Counted from the first letter of the stretch, positions 24,448 through 35,535 are shown. The stretch: DNA of 64,000 nt from Trochalopteron elliotii (GCA_024734555.1 JANPWX010020040.1:1330241-1394240), one strand, 5' to 3'. The notes: generated from the letters alone by a model not told the origin. Numbers and translations: made by a program.

Positions 24448-25769
24448 ACAGAAAATGGTAATAACAATGAAGGAAAACATGAGTTTAGGAAAAAGTCCTG
24501 GATGAGCAAGGCAAAAAGAATCCCATTGAAATGTCCAGGCAATCTGGGATGGACCAAATTCAAGTGTTTCAATTTTTCTTTGGGCTGTAATAATATCCCT
24601 AATCATGTCCCTCATCCTGTTTTATTTCTTGCCACAATTTTTTGTCTTCTTTCCTGTTATTGACCATGGTGCACCACGCTATGCCCTGTATCCCATGCTC
24701 CTTCCTCATACCAGACACCACCCTCCTCACCCACATGGGACTGAGCTTCACCCAGCAGATGTGGAGCAGACTCTAAATCCATGTTACTCATCATTGCTCC
24801 CAGTTCAGCTGAGGTTCTTCTTTATCTGAACCATGGAGCATTTTCCCTCTCCTAACCCTATGAAATACTAATAAAGACAGGAGTTGACCTCATAGCTGCA
24901 TTTGTGAAATCCTCTTGACTGATTTCTACAGAACCCATGGGGAAACAGCAGAGACCATGGACAAAAATTGCCATTGAATGTTCTCCAAAACAGAGGCAAA
25001 CCTGCACAGTTTCTGTGCAGTTGCACACAGAAGCTGATGGGTGAAATATTTAATTTTGCTGTGTTCAGGAGATTGTAATAGATGAAAAATGCCCAGATTC
25101 TTGACTTTCTGATGATTGTTAAAGTAAATGTTGCTGAGTTCTCTCACTGAGGCCAACCAACATGGAACACTTTGTGTCACTGAAGTCTACACCACAACCA
25201 CTTTGATCCTCATGCAGGTATTTAGCATGGGAGACAAATGCACTCTTGTTTACACATCTTCACGCATCCCCAGAAGCAGTATGGGGGCCATGCTCCCTCC
25301 CTCAGACACCAACTGCCTTAGCACACTGTATTTTGGTCAGTCTGCCTGCCCAGCTGCAAATAAACCTCTCAGCCAGACCCCAGAATGGTCACCCTCACAC
25401 CAGATATCCTTTGAATTTCATAGCTGCTTGTGAGCCACCTCCCCATCCCAGCCCCCATATATGGTTTTCCAAACACCTATTATAGGACTCTGCATCAGCA
25501 TATGAATTTAGCAATGTTTTGACTGTGAGGAGTCAGTTATTAATATGAGGATTTAATTATATATCACAGCCACGGAAAAAAAGAGAGCTGCTTGTGCCCT
25601 GCACTGCCCCAGTGTTGCATTGTTGTGTGTCAGGGCTTTCACTTGCTCTTGCCTGCTTTGCCATCCTGTTTTGCCAGTTTCCTGCTGGAGTTTCTTTCAC
25701 CCGAGCAGTCTGGGGCATTTTGCAAACTCGCTACAGTTGAGATGCCCATGCTCAGTGAGGTGCAACATT
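24448..25769. other. Unique DNA, nothing recognised
   Basis: Several frames of 60-100 codons (25128-25433 plus is the longest at 101) without recognisable features. Confidence 0.55.
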
Positions 25770-25855
25770 ATTTCATAGAAGGGAGGGCTGAGGCACAAAG
25801 AATTTAAGGTCAGAAAGTTCATCCTCAGGTGCTTAAAGGCAGCAAATTTCTTCAG
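25770..25855 (-). repeat. Possible CORE-SINE/MIR-like remnant
   Basis: 'gagggctgaggcacaaagaa', 'tttaaggtcagaaagttcat' and 'cctcaggtgcttaaag' show a weak match to the reverse-complement MIR block. It may be accidental. Confidence 0.35.
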
Positions 25856-25936
25856 TATTTAGGGACCAGAGGGATGCTTGCCAGGGGTGTTATCACTGTG
25901 TGTTTGCATGTCCCGTCGGCTCTCATATGAGCAATG

Positions 25937-25949
25937 GTTGCTTAGCAAC
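25937..25949. promoter_or_regulatory. RFX X-box-like palindrome
   Basis: GTTGCTTAGCAAC is a perfect inverted repeat (GTTGCT, one T, AGCAAC). It fits the X-box rule for RFX family factors, which bind two GTTRCC-type half sites 1-3 bp apart and control ciliary and MHC class II genes. No promoter or ciliary gene is visible beside it, so if used it would be distal. Confidence 0.5.
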
Positions 25950-26397
25950 TTTGAGATGATGGCCAGCAATTCTGATATCTGAGTAAGGATTCAGACATTT
26001 AATTTCACAGACCCACACTTGAAAACACTGGTTTAGCTGAGATGATTGAGGTCACATGCAGAGATGGTGGCTGAGCAGTAGGTGCAGAGCCAAGCTTGCC
26101 CCTCAATGCCCATTTCGATCAGGAGCAACTACCTGCTTCCTCTACAGAGACGTTTTGGACCTTTGGTGTTATGAATCACCTTTTCTGTTCTGGCACAGCT
26201 AAAGCTGGCTTCTGGGAATGGAGTATTCATGGAAATGGATGAGGGTTTGTAATGTCTGACCACCCTAAGTGCCCACAGCCAAAGCTGGCATCCTCACTGA
26301 TGGCTGTGGTGACAAGGGGATTGTAGGGGTGCTGTGGCACCGGGATGCCTGTGAGGGGTCTCCAGCTTGACTCACAGACCCCTTTTGAGGGTCACAC
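25950..26397. other. Unique DNA, moderately GC-rich
   Basis: 'ccaaagctggca' near 26279 partly repeats 'ctaaagctggct' near 26200. No gene or repeat family recognised. Confidence 0.5.
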
Positions 26398-26515
26398 TTT
26401 TGCCCAGTCTGCAAAATGGGAATAGCGATGCTTCAACCACTTTTGCCAAGAGCTTTGAGAGGCTTGTTTCCCTCCTACAAATGCTATGCAAGATCTAAAT
26501 AGCAGAGTTATTTCT
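26398..26515 (+). repeat. Old CORE-SINE 3' tail
   Basis: 'gtctgcaaaatgggaatagc' followed by 'gagctttgagaggc' and 'acaaatgctatgcaagatct' fits the plus-strand 3' half of amniote CORE-SINEs (tctgtaaaatgggaataatg ... gctttgagatc ... aaatgctatataagtgctaa). Confidence 0.6.
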
Positions 26516-27486
26516 GGTGTGTTATCCTGATAGCGTGAGAGGCTCAGACAAGATCCGCATTTGCTGATGGTGACTCACTGTGAGCCTTTGAGGGTTGTGT
26601 GGAAGGGCTTGCTCTGATGTTTTTGCTGCTCTGAGATAGATTATTGATTCTCTTTATCTGTTGTTCATCTTACAAACCCAAGGTGATGAGCATCCTGTTA
26701 GTTTCAAGAGCACTGGTGCTATTTTTCTACTGCTTCAAGGGACACAGAATGCGATCCAAGTACCCTCAGATGAGCAAAAAAAGCAGGTCAACCTGGTTCA
26801 CATCAGTTAAACTGCCAACTCCAAGGGAAGGCTGAAAAGTAAGATTGGATAACAAAAGCAGACCTTGTCCAGTGTGAGGGTTGGGAATTTTCCATTAAAT
26901 TGCATTTTCTTTGGCTTGGGTTGGCTTCTGTTGTTACTAAGTTTGCTAGGAAATTCCAGATCATTGAAAACAGTGCTGTTCATCTGGGGGAAAAAACATC
27001 CGGAGAAAAATCTCAGAAAAATGTCAAAATGTTGTATTTTGACATTGCTGCCGTAAGAAAAAAATGTGTTCTTTCCCATTACTATAGAATTTGTTATTTT
27101 AGAAAAGTAATCTTATTCCCAGGTAATTAATACAAGAAAATCTAACAGATTTGTATATACAGCTGTCAAGATACAAAAAATAAGGATTGGCTGCAACACA
27201 ATAGGGATTTCACTGCTCTTCTCAATCCATAGCAAAAAAAAGGTTTCTCCAGCAGCAGCTGCAACATCAACATTCCTTTCTTTGCAGCAACCCTCCAGCC
27301 AAGAAATGCTAGATGCAAAATTTACCACATTCTTCACAAAAAAAGCCTTTCTTGGCTCACTCCCTCACCCCACCTTCTGCCTTTCTTGAAAGCCATAAAT
27401 ATGAAGAGGCCAGCCGAAGTTAACTGCAAAATACCCACTTGCAAACAGGTGTAACAAAAGAGTGAGTCTGAAATGAGTGCTCTGCA
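26516..27486. other. Unique DNA, nothing recognised
   Basis: Overlapping short frames at 26807-27130 on both strands show no family. No named repeat. Confidence 0.6.
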
Positions 27487-27548
27487 GAAAAGAGGGAGAA
27501 AGGAGGTGGGGTGGGAGGCGGGAAGTGAGGAAAGGGGAAAAAAATAAA
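27487..27548 (+). repeat. Purine- and G-rich tract
   Basis: Almost pure purine over 60 bases. Runs of three or more G lie at 27494-27496, 27508-27511, 27513-27515, 27520-27522 and 27534-27537. The middle three are closely spaced but the outer loops are about 11 bases, so only a long-loop G-quadruplex would be possible. Confidence 0.7.
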
Positions 27549-28049
27549 ACCACTACATGATTGAAGGCCTTATAAATGTAAATGGTTTGACAGAAAGGGT
27601 TTAGCAGCCCTGGGTAGAAGATTGCACTTGCTGTTTCAAGGCCCTTATTTTCAAAATCGTAGCACTGGATCCCTTTCAAAGCTGGTCCCTGTGTTTGCTT
27701 TTTCAATCAGTGAATATCAGGTTGTCTTTTTTTTTTCTTTTTTTTTTTTTTTATTCTCTGCACTCAGATGTGCCAGGCTTAAATGAAACCTCAGAGAGAG
27801 AGAATATAAGCCGTGTTCTGGACCTTTGAAAGAGCTCATCCCTGCTGCCTTTATTGCTACTTATTTATGAATCTTCCATCTCCCCCTCCCAATACCCCCT
27901 TCCTCACCAACCTCCACCTCTTTTTTTCCTGCAGCAAATCCCACCTTCCCCTTTGGATGTTTTCTACTTTTCTTTTTCCTCTACCTTTATCTATATATTT
28001 TATACCCAGTAAGTCAATCAGTTTCAAATTATTGGTCCCTGAGACAGAT
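27549..28049. other. Unique DNA with a T-rich run
   Basis: Contains T8CT17 or similar at about 27727-27752 and a pyrimidine-rich stretch around 27870-27990 (CTCC/TTTC). No gene recognised. Confidence 0.6.
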
Positions 28050-28300
28050 GTTTGGTGAGTCATTTAGCTGCGCGAAGTTCTTTAGACGGCTTGCTCTTCC
28101 ACCTCCTGTTCATTTAAAGCATCTTTTGAGGCTGATTTTTCCTTTTCAAAATGTCTTTAACTGCCGAACGTTTGCTCCCACCGGGCAGTCTAATGATGTT
28201 GGACACAATATGTGTGAACATCTCTTTAGAGGCCATCTCCCCTAGGCTACATTCTTGCCTATAAAATCATTGTTTATTTAGTCCTTAGGCCTAGGAACCA
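28050..28300. promoter_or_regulatory. Candidate conserved noncoding element
   Basis: Begins with a perfect AP-1 site, TGAGTCA, at 28056-28062 followed by TTTAGCTGCGCGAAG. It keeps several CpGs (GCGCG, GACGG, GCCGAACG, CACCGGG) and shows a mixed, non-repetitive composition with TAATGATG and an ACAATATG block. It continues less clearly to about 28500. The call is by motif density and CpG retention only. Confidence 0.3.
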
Positions 28301-28530
28301 TCTGCAGTCCCCATGGCTCCTGTTGTTTTTAAAGTCCTATTAAGTTTCTGCACTTCTCCTCAGAGCATTATTTTATTTCTAAATAACCACAGACAACTTC
28401 TTGTCAATGCTGCTTCTGCCAGGCAAATTAGAGATGACAGTTTCATTCTTCTGACTGTGGTGAGCTCTCATCTGATGTTATCTAATGTGAAAAGCAACTG
28501 TTATATAGGGAGTGATTTAAAAACAATGAG
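28301..28530. other. Unique DNA flanking the candidate element
   Basis: Mixed composition without a recognised gene or repeat. It may belong to the preceding element. Confidence 0.45.
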
Positions 28531-28560
28531 GAAAAAAAAATAATAGTAATAATAATAATT
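28531..28560. repeat. A-rich/(TAA)n simple repeat
   Basis: A nine-base A run followed by TAATAGTAATAATAATAATT. Confidence 0.9.
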
Positions 28561-31500
28561 TTAAAGGAGAAGATGGAGAGGGTGGCCCAGAGACTCTGGG
28601 TTAAAATGCTCAGACAGTGTTTGTCATCCGAGGGATTCGAAGGCTCTATATAATGGTTATAACAAAAGAGAATCAATGAAAGCTGACTTGATGTCATTTT
28701 CAATCTTTCTTTTCCTGACTGGAACTGAAAACATTTTTGTTTGGTTTGGTAGAGTTGACTTTTGCTTTCCCTCCTTACTGTCTTTTCCCACCTCACATTC
28801 CCCTCCTCTGCTGAGTAAGCACTCAAAGTCAAGGACAGCAGCTGAGACCTGTCCTCCAAGGGGGAGCCCATCCTGCTCCACCACTCCTGGCCTCATCACC
28901 CAGGACTGTGAGCTGGCAGCAGAGACACCAAAATCTACCCCCTTGGTTGAGCAGCACCTCAGAAGCAGGATGCTCTCCGGCATTAAGAGGCACCTCCCCC
29001 CTGCAAATCACTCTGTGTAGGATGTTTATCCCTATGTCTTAGTAGAGGTACTTCAATTAAACATCTCTGGCTGAAAAAAGGTGAAGTCCCTACAATGATA
29101 TTAGTGCCAGGAGAAGGATGTCTGGGCAACTACCTCTGCTCTAGCCACAGACTTGGTCTGCAGGCAAGTGAACCAGTGTGACTCATGCCCACACTTCTAG
29201 AAACATTCTTCCCCCTAAAGACAGGTGGCATCATCCATTTTTTCTTCTGGGAAAGGTTCCTGGCTCATGGTACACCCCAAACAATGCCCAGGTACTGACT
29301 GTCAGTGCTAGCTGGTCAGGGCTGGCAGTGTGCCAGTCTACATCAGTAACAAAACAATAGGGAGGACAAAAGAAAAACATCTGAGCCCAAACTGCCTCCT
29401 TGGACAATGAGATGGCCATGGTGTTTTGACCTCCCTCGGCTAACAAACAACAAGCTGCTGGCTCTGGCTTCATGCTGACTGCTGCTGATAAAAGTGTGAT
29501 CAGGGAGAAAGTGAAAAATCAGTAAGAAAAAGAGGTAAACCTGTGTGATGTCTGTGAACCAGCCAACATCTTACTGCATCAGTTTTGCCACCCGCTGATC
29601 AGCTGTGATAGCTGGGCAGGAAGGCTGCATTCAGTTGTGTTCATAAGGCTCTTCAAGACATGCAGGGAGAGGACTGTAAATGGAAATGTTTGGGAGGGGC
29701 TGATGTGTTTTGGGAGAACACCCCAATATTCTAGTGCTGTGGCTCGTCAGTCAAACACTCAGACATCATGAAAGGAGGTTAAGGTGACTTCTGTCATCTT
29801 AACATTGCCTCCTCCTGTATGTGCACCATAAGGTTGTCAACCTAACCCTCACTTTGTGGAAATTGCATAACTCCACTGAAGTTTTTAAAAGTCTGAAATT
29901 ATATTGTGCTATATTAGCAAAGAAACAGCACATTACACTACTGAGAGAACAGGCTGACATCAATGGATCTATGCTGATTGACATCAGATGAAAAGCTGCC
30001 TTTTATAGCAATCACAGGTTAGTTTTCCAGATAGTATGATATCATTTCAGGTGAGTATTTCTGCAAACCTTAGCTGTTGCCACGCTTCTACAACCCATTT
30101 GTGTCCTTGAATGCTCATACTAGTTTTGCTGTGTCAGAGCAGTCTACGCTATCCTTTTCAACTTAGATGGTTTATCTTTGCAGTATGGTTTGTATTGTAA
30201 TCACCTGGGCACCTACCATCCAGTCTGAATTTGCTTTTGAAACAGCACGGTATCCTTACATAGGTACAATTCAGGGGGATAAGGCAATTCCATTACTGTG
30301 AAGTTCATTTACTACATGCTTGGGTGGTCTATATACTTTAGTAAATTTTCACTGTTTATGTTGCAGCTGTGAATAATCTCCTGAGTGCTGTCCTGTTCAA
30401 AATAGGTTTTCATCCCATCCTCAGCACCAGCATGCTAGAGAGCCCTCGAGTCAAGCATGAAGTAGTATGACTGGTTTCTCTCCAGTGAAGCTTTTCTGAC
30501 ATTTTCTTCTGAAGGGGACGAATTTAGGTGCACAACCGTTTTCGTTTCATTGGTTTTATTTTTGAAGTCTGTCTCTATGTCTGCTCTTAGGGTGGACAGT
30601 AGAAAAGGCAAGATGAGGAAGTGTCCCTAGTTCTACAACTAAAAGGTGTCTGCAGTCTACAATGAATAAAATTTTTTGTGAGAGCTGCTTCTACAAAGCC
30701 CTTAAGAAACTTTTGGGCTATTTCAGACCTGACACTGTCATTCAGTGTCTCTTACTCCAGTGGGAATTTGTTGTTCATATGGCTCCAGGTGAATATGCAG
30801 GATATTTAGAGAGGTGAAATGAAGACAGGCTAAGGAGTGCAATAATGGGGCTCTCCTTCACAGTGCTTCGCAGAAGAATTGGGAACTTTTGGCCGAAGGG
30901 CTCAAGCTCACAAAAAGTTGGTTATTCCACGGGAAGAGGTAATGGAGTGGAGACGACCTGCATAAACAACTGTCTGTCTCCACTCCTTGTTCCTCTACCC
31001 TAAAAGTGTAGGAATCCTTTGCATAAACAGAGAGGGCTCAGTAAAACTGAGGAGTGCTCACATCGAGTCCTTCCCTCAGCAACAGCCTCATCAAATGGCC
31101 CTGACAAGCCTCCTAAGTTCTACTTTAGTTTTTGTATTGTGAAAGTTTATTCGGGATTGGGCTAGTTACCTATGGCTCCTCTAACAGCCAGCAGAGAGGA
31201 AAAGTTACTCCAGGAGACAATTCATCTCCTTGAAAAAAAGACAGAGCAGTTGACTTCTAGAGGAACGTGTTTTGCTCTACAGAGCAGTGGGACACAAGCT
31301 GTGGCTAGGAGATGAAAGGCTGAATCTCAGCCGTGGCCCCTTTTGTGGGACCTACAACCAGGAAAGAAGATCCCAAGTTCTACTTGGGCAATTTAATGAG
31401 AGAAATTCTTTAAAGAAGAAAGGGGTGCATTCTCATCCTGAAAAGGAGCTGTGGAGATGATGAATTAGTGTATCCCATCCAAAAGAGCTGAGGTATGTTT

Positions 31501-32046
31501 GAGGATAGGGAAAGAACGTTGTGGTGAATTGTTGAGTCCATCTATCCCACTGCACAGTCAAATGGTGGATGTGTGCTTCTCCAGATACCAGTCATGTGTC
31601 CCCGCAGGATATCCAGCTGTTCCTTTTATATGGGGAGAGTGGAGGAGTGGAGAGGGGAAAAGAAGGGGGGAAACAAGAAGTGAAGAAAATAACTTTGAGC
31701 CATTACAATTGAACCCAGACAGTACTTGGATGTGACTGCAATTAAAATGGAAGGTCTTTTAGATGTAGGAAAGAAATCCTGGCTCTTAGAGTCCGTGGAG
31801 AATGCAGTATTCAGTAACCACAGAGGCAGGCATACATTATAAATACATCTGTAACTACTGAGATAGGTGTGAAAATGTAATTAACTGGAAACCTACTGAG
31901 TTTAAATGGACTTTTAGTTGTTTCAGGTTTTTTTTTTTTCCTTTTTCTTTAGACTTCCCTCCTCCCATTCTAAAGTTAAGTTTAGACTTGTGGGTCCTCT
32001 AACTCCCACTGGCACAGTGTAATTTAGCAAAGGTTGTTCCAGCCGA
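28561..32046. other. Unique noncoding DNA leading to the 32-kb candidate exon
   Basis: No recognised repeat. The 28657-29020 interval has overlapping frames on both strands (108-129 codons) with no known domain. A T12 run lies near 31928-31940. No CpG island is seen. Confidence 0.55.
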
Positions 32047-32069
32047 ATTTGAAATTAATAATTTCAAAT
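32047..32069. promoter_or_regulatory. 10-bp-arm inverted repeat upstream of a TATA-like box
   Basis: Arms ATTTGAAATT and AATTTCAAAT are separated by AAT, a perfect dyad of 23 bases. It lies 58 bp upstream of TATAAAAG and could be a site for a dimeric factor. The A/T content makes a chance origin possible. Confidence 0.45.
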
Positions 32070-32126
32070 AGGCAAATCAATGATATTTAAAAGCTCCCTC
32101 CTGTGTGTTTGTACAATCTGCACAGG

Positions 32127-32134
32127 TATAAAAG
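32127..32134 (+). promoter_or_regulatory. TATA-box-like sequence
   Basis: TATAAAAG preceded by CAGG. If used, transcription would begin about 30 bp downstream, near 32157, and leave a leader of about 55 bases before the ATG at 32212. An inverted CCAAT (ATTGG) at 32168-32172 and an E2F-like TTTGGCGGGA at 32193-32202 lie between this box and the ATG. Confidence 0.35.
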
Positions 32135-32211
32135 CTAATCACATCTTGCTGGGGAAGAACATTTTTTATTGGTTTTAAGTAGAGCTTGGCAGTTTGGCGG
32201 GATCAAACACA

Positions 32212-32427
32212 ATGTTTCTTCCTAAAGTGTATGTGTGCCTCTGTAATGTAATATTTCTCATTAACTTAGTGCTGGGAAAAGGTGTCCATGCCAACAGGAA
32301 GAGGCCAGACAGCTCCCTGAGAGACCATCTATTTCCTGCCACAACGAGATCTGTGAATGCAAGGAAGGGAACATGGAAGGGATCATCCATGATCACAAAC
32401 AGGAAGTTAAAAAATAAAGTTTCTGAG
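32212..32427 (+). CDS. Speculative first coding exon of a secreted peptide (unidentified)
   Basis: The ATG has an A at -3 (good initiation context). The frame begins MFLPKVYVCLCNVIFLINLV, which looks like a signal peptide: short basic start, a core of about 15 hydrophobic residues, then LGKGVHA, where cleavage after Ala is plausible. The rest (about residues 28-72) is rich in Lys and Arg (NRKRPDSS, RSVNARKG, TNRKLKNK). After 72 codons, GAG/GTATTG at 32427/32428 could be a phase-0 splice donor, but it lacks G at +5 and is weak. If unspliced, the frame stops at 32457 after 81 codons. A TATA-like box lies 85 bp upstream of the ATG. I do not recognise the family and could not find a matching second exon. 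A chance frame is at least as likely. Confidence 0.22.
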
Positions 32428-32457
32428 GTATTGCATTTTTGGACAGTGAACAGCTAG

Positions 32458-32769
32458 GTTTGGCTCACCTAAAAGACATACTGGAGGATGCCAAAACACA
32501 GGCTTCCTTCAAATATCCCTGCAAATGACATATTAGTTCAGCTCCAGTACTATTTGTTGTCCTTTGTCATGATCACAGCACTTTCAAATATCATATACCT
32601 CATGAAAAATATCGGAAAAATTTGAGGACTATACATTTTTCATAACAGCATTTCTTTCAGTAATTTACTTTCACTGCCCAACTGGAAACAAGATACTGTA
32701 AAAACACTCCCCATATTTTCTCTGTTTAGTATAATTTTGAATGCTATACTATCTGCAAATCAGAGAACC
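32458..32769. other. Unique DNA, nothing recognised
   Basis: A/T-rich sequence between the candidate exon and a CR1 fragment. Confidence 0.5.
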
Positions 32770-32920
32770 AGAGAATGAGATAATCATAAAATGGTTTGGG
32801 TTGGAAGGGACCTTAAAAATTAAGTAGTTATGAATACTATCCCCTTTCTAAGTCCTCAAAGACCTTCAGCTGCAATAATTTCTTGCAGCAAGGAGTTCCA
32901 TAGGTCAACTCTAGAGAAGG
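32770..32920 (-). mobile_element. CR1 LINE 3'-end fragment
   Basis: 'aatcataaaatggtttgggt' and 'tggaagggaccttaaaaatt' are the reverse complement of a CR1 3' end. Further right, 'gcaataatttcttgcagcaa' and 'ggagttccataggtcaactc' match a more internal part of the CR1 tail. Noncoding and 5'-truncated. Confidence 0.88.
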
Positions 32921-34199
32921 CAAAATATATGCTATTTCTATGCCAACTCCAATGTATAATTTATTTTCTGGATTAGTATTTTGCCTGTGCTTCTACATGA
33001 AAAGATCCTATTCAGCCCAGTGCTGTCTCATATGGAGAAGAAAAGCCAGCTGGCTGTGCTGAAATACTCTTTCAAAAAGTTCCAAGAAGGAGGAAGAGTC
33101 TCACATTTGTATTCTCCTTGCAACATCTCTTAATAATTTAATTCCCATTAGAAGTGCCTGTGTTGTAGGGGGAAAAGATTTATAGAGAGATTTCACTCCA
33201 GGTTGGGTTTTTGTCTTTCTGTGTTTTCTTGGCATTTATCATGCATGTTTTAATTTGGATCTGAGTCTTGCTACCATCTGGTCATTATTGCAGAGAAATA
33301 TTCATTTTCTCTGAGTGACATGGGCTTCATTCATCATGGAACTAGCTGATTGCCCCTCGTTGTTTTTTTTTTTTTCCTATTACTTGGAATGAAGTCTGAA
33401 GATATTTAGCACCAGACACAGCAGTAGTCAATAAAGTTTGCAAAGTTAGTGGCAGCTGGTAACTGGGCATAGGAAAAATTAGAAGATACTTTTTAGGCTC
33501 TGATTCTTCCACTCATTTCCATACATCATGCATGGGAAGTGCAGCACTAGAGGCCAAGGCAACATTGCAAAGGATGGGAAGTGAACTGATGACTCCATTC
33601 CCCTTCTACTATTGAACTGTGAAGTGCTGTCACCATTAGAGTGAAACTTGGAGGTTTTTGCTGTCACCTAAATATGGGGAAGACAAAAAGGCGACAATTT
33701 ACCCCAGAGGAATGTTGCAACAGCTACGCTCTGTTTCTCTCACAAAAGGAAAATACTTCCAAGAATGACAGCCTCAGAAGCAGTGCAAGTTCTTCATGAA
33801 AAGGTCTCAAAAGCCATAACTCAAGCTTTGAAGGAAAATTACATATGATCACTTTTAGGCTCTTACTATGCAAGAGCCTTCCCTGGATGCCTGTCACAGC
33901 AGACAATGGGCACTGGAAGCAGGGAGCAAACAAAGGGACTCAACTCATTTTAGGGTAATTTGCCACGTGTAGTGACCCACAACAGCATCTGCACACCCTT
34001 TGCAAATAAATGGCTTGTGACTACTCTTTTCCTTCCCTAGTACTTCTCACATCCTGCTGCGTAGATCCCTGGACTAATTTTTCTTTGGTTCCCTTTGTTG
34101 GCAAACACTCCTTTGTAGCAGTTACTGCAAAGAAGGAGGCTGCATGTGTGATTGGGAGGGGTGTGCCTCAGTCTCTGCAGGTTGTGAAAGCCAGGTGTC
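32921..34199. other. Unique noncoding DNA
   Basis: A T13 run at about 33363-33375. No gene or further repeat family recognised. Confidence 0.6.
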
Positions 34200-34245
34200 C
34201 ATCAGGAGACTGGACTAGACAGTCTGAAGGACTGACATTCTTCAG
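34200..34245 (+). mobile_element. Possible CR1-like 3'-tail remnant
   Basis: 'ggagactggactagacagtc' followed by 'tgaaggactgacattcttca' resembles the CR1 tail 'ggttggactagatgacctctgaaggtcccttcc'. Short and weak. Confidence 0.3.
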
Positions 34246-34299
34246 CATCATCATTTATGTACCTCTCCAAATGGGGTATAGCTAAAAAAAGGCCAGCCA

Positions 34300-34350
34300 G
34301 GGGCAGATGGCAACTTGGGATCAGTCAGGAGCAGAGACAGATGGCAACGT
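34300..34350. repeat. Imperfect 34-bp direct repeat
   Basis: CAGATGGCAAC occurs at 34304 and again at 34338, with loosely similar flanks (CAGTCAGGA versus CCAGTTGGA). Confidence 0.6.
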
Positions 34351-34884
34351 GCAACCAGTTGGAAGACAAGTTATTGCATGAGATTAGCTGCAAATGGATG
34401 GGAATTGTAAAATGGGACTGGTTGGGAATGTAATTCTGTACAGTCATTTGCAAAGAGCTGAAAATTAGACCACTGTCCTAGCTCCCCTGGCAGTCTTGGA
34501 CCTACTTACGTTTCGAAACAGTGCAGAATCACACAGATCTGTGGAAAGCAAAGTGATCTCCCAGGGATAAGATCTGGCCAACATGATCTCACTACGACCT
34601 CTGGATTTGCTCCTAGAGATTAGCTTCTATTTTGGAGAGAACAGGACCACTGGTAGCAAGCATTGCAGTTTAGTGTCCATCAACTGTTGTCACTGTGCCC
34701 AAGGAAATATGTTTAACAGTTTTTGGACACACAGCACATTCTGTTGCACCATGTCGAGGGTGGTTTCAAATGGAGCAGCCAACAACTGGAGAAGGTGATA
34801 GAACAGCTTGCTTCAATTTGGACCATCTGTGACAGTGAGATTTTGGGGTTATGAATACTCAGCCTTCCTCCAACCTAGCAAGGC
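34351..34884. other. Unique DNA, nothing recognised
   Basis: The frame 34583-34798 plus has several Cys but no known motif. Confidence 0.5.
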
Positions 34885-34906
34885 AGAGAGAGAGAGAGAA
34901 AGAAAG
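34885..34906. repeat. (AG)n microsatellite
   Basis: Seven AG units followed by AAAG repeats. Confidence 0.9.
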
Positions 34907-35399
34907 TGGGAACAGCTGTGAATTTGCTGGAGGGTAGAACCAAGCTCCATATTGAGTAGAGCATCATCAAAACACTGAAATGACCAGGAAAAAAAAATGT
35001 TCTCTATCAAAATTAATTTTTACTCTTCCTAATAGGTGGCTTGTTTGGAGGCTTTGCTCCTGCTCAAAGTGATTTGAGGTTGGTCAGGTCCCATTACTCC
35101 TAGTGAAATCTGTCATGATCTATTCTAACACAGGCAGGAGGCTAAGCAGAGTATTTTTTTATTTATTTGACATCGAAGAAGAAGAGCAACAGAATCATCC
35201 AGCAGTGAGGGTATATGGGTAGGAGAGAACAGGGGCGAGAGAGGCAATAAAAATAGAAGGCAGTCCAGATGTTTACTGCACACTAAAATACCGCCTTTCT
35301 TCTCTACTGATAGCACTGAATGCTATTTTGTTTCTTTGGAATTCGTTTTCTGAAAGTGTCTGCATGAGGAACATCTGCTCCCTCAAATCCAGACCTACA
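34907..35399. other. Unique DNA, nothing recognised
   Basis: No gene or named repeat. Confidence 0.55.
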
Positions 35400-35535
35400 A
35401 TTTGAATAAATTATCAATATCTGGCAGAGCCCGTTATTAATGGCTAGAGTTTTATAAGATTCTCCAGTATAATAATAGCAAAACTAGTGGCTGGCATTCC
35501 TCCCAGAGGGACTCTTATTTGTCCCATTTTATTCT
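35400..35535. promoter_or_regulatory. Candidate conserved noncoding element
   Basis: Contains GAATAAATTATCAATATC with the ONECUT-type core ATCAATA at 35413-35419, TTATTAATGG, a run of TAATAATAG, and the TEAD-type core CATTCC at 35495-35500 in GGCATTCCTCCCAG. Non-repetitive and motif-dense. Conservation is not demonstrated. Confidence 0.3.

Noticed and set aside
24165..24572. 135-codon minus frame
   Set aside because: Overlaps the 168-codon plus frame and shows no family features.
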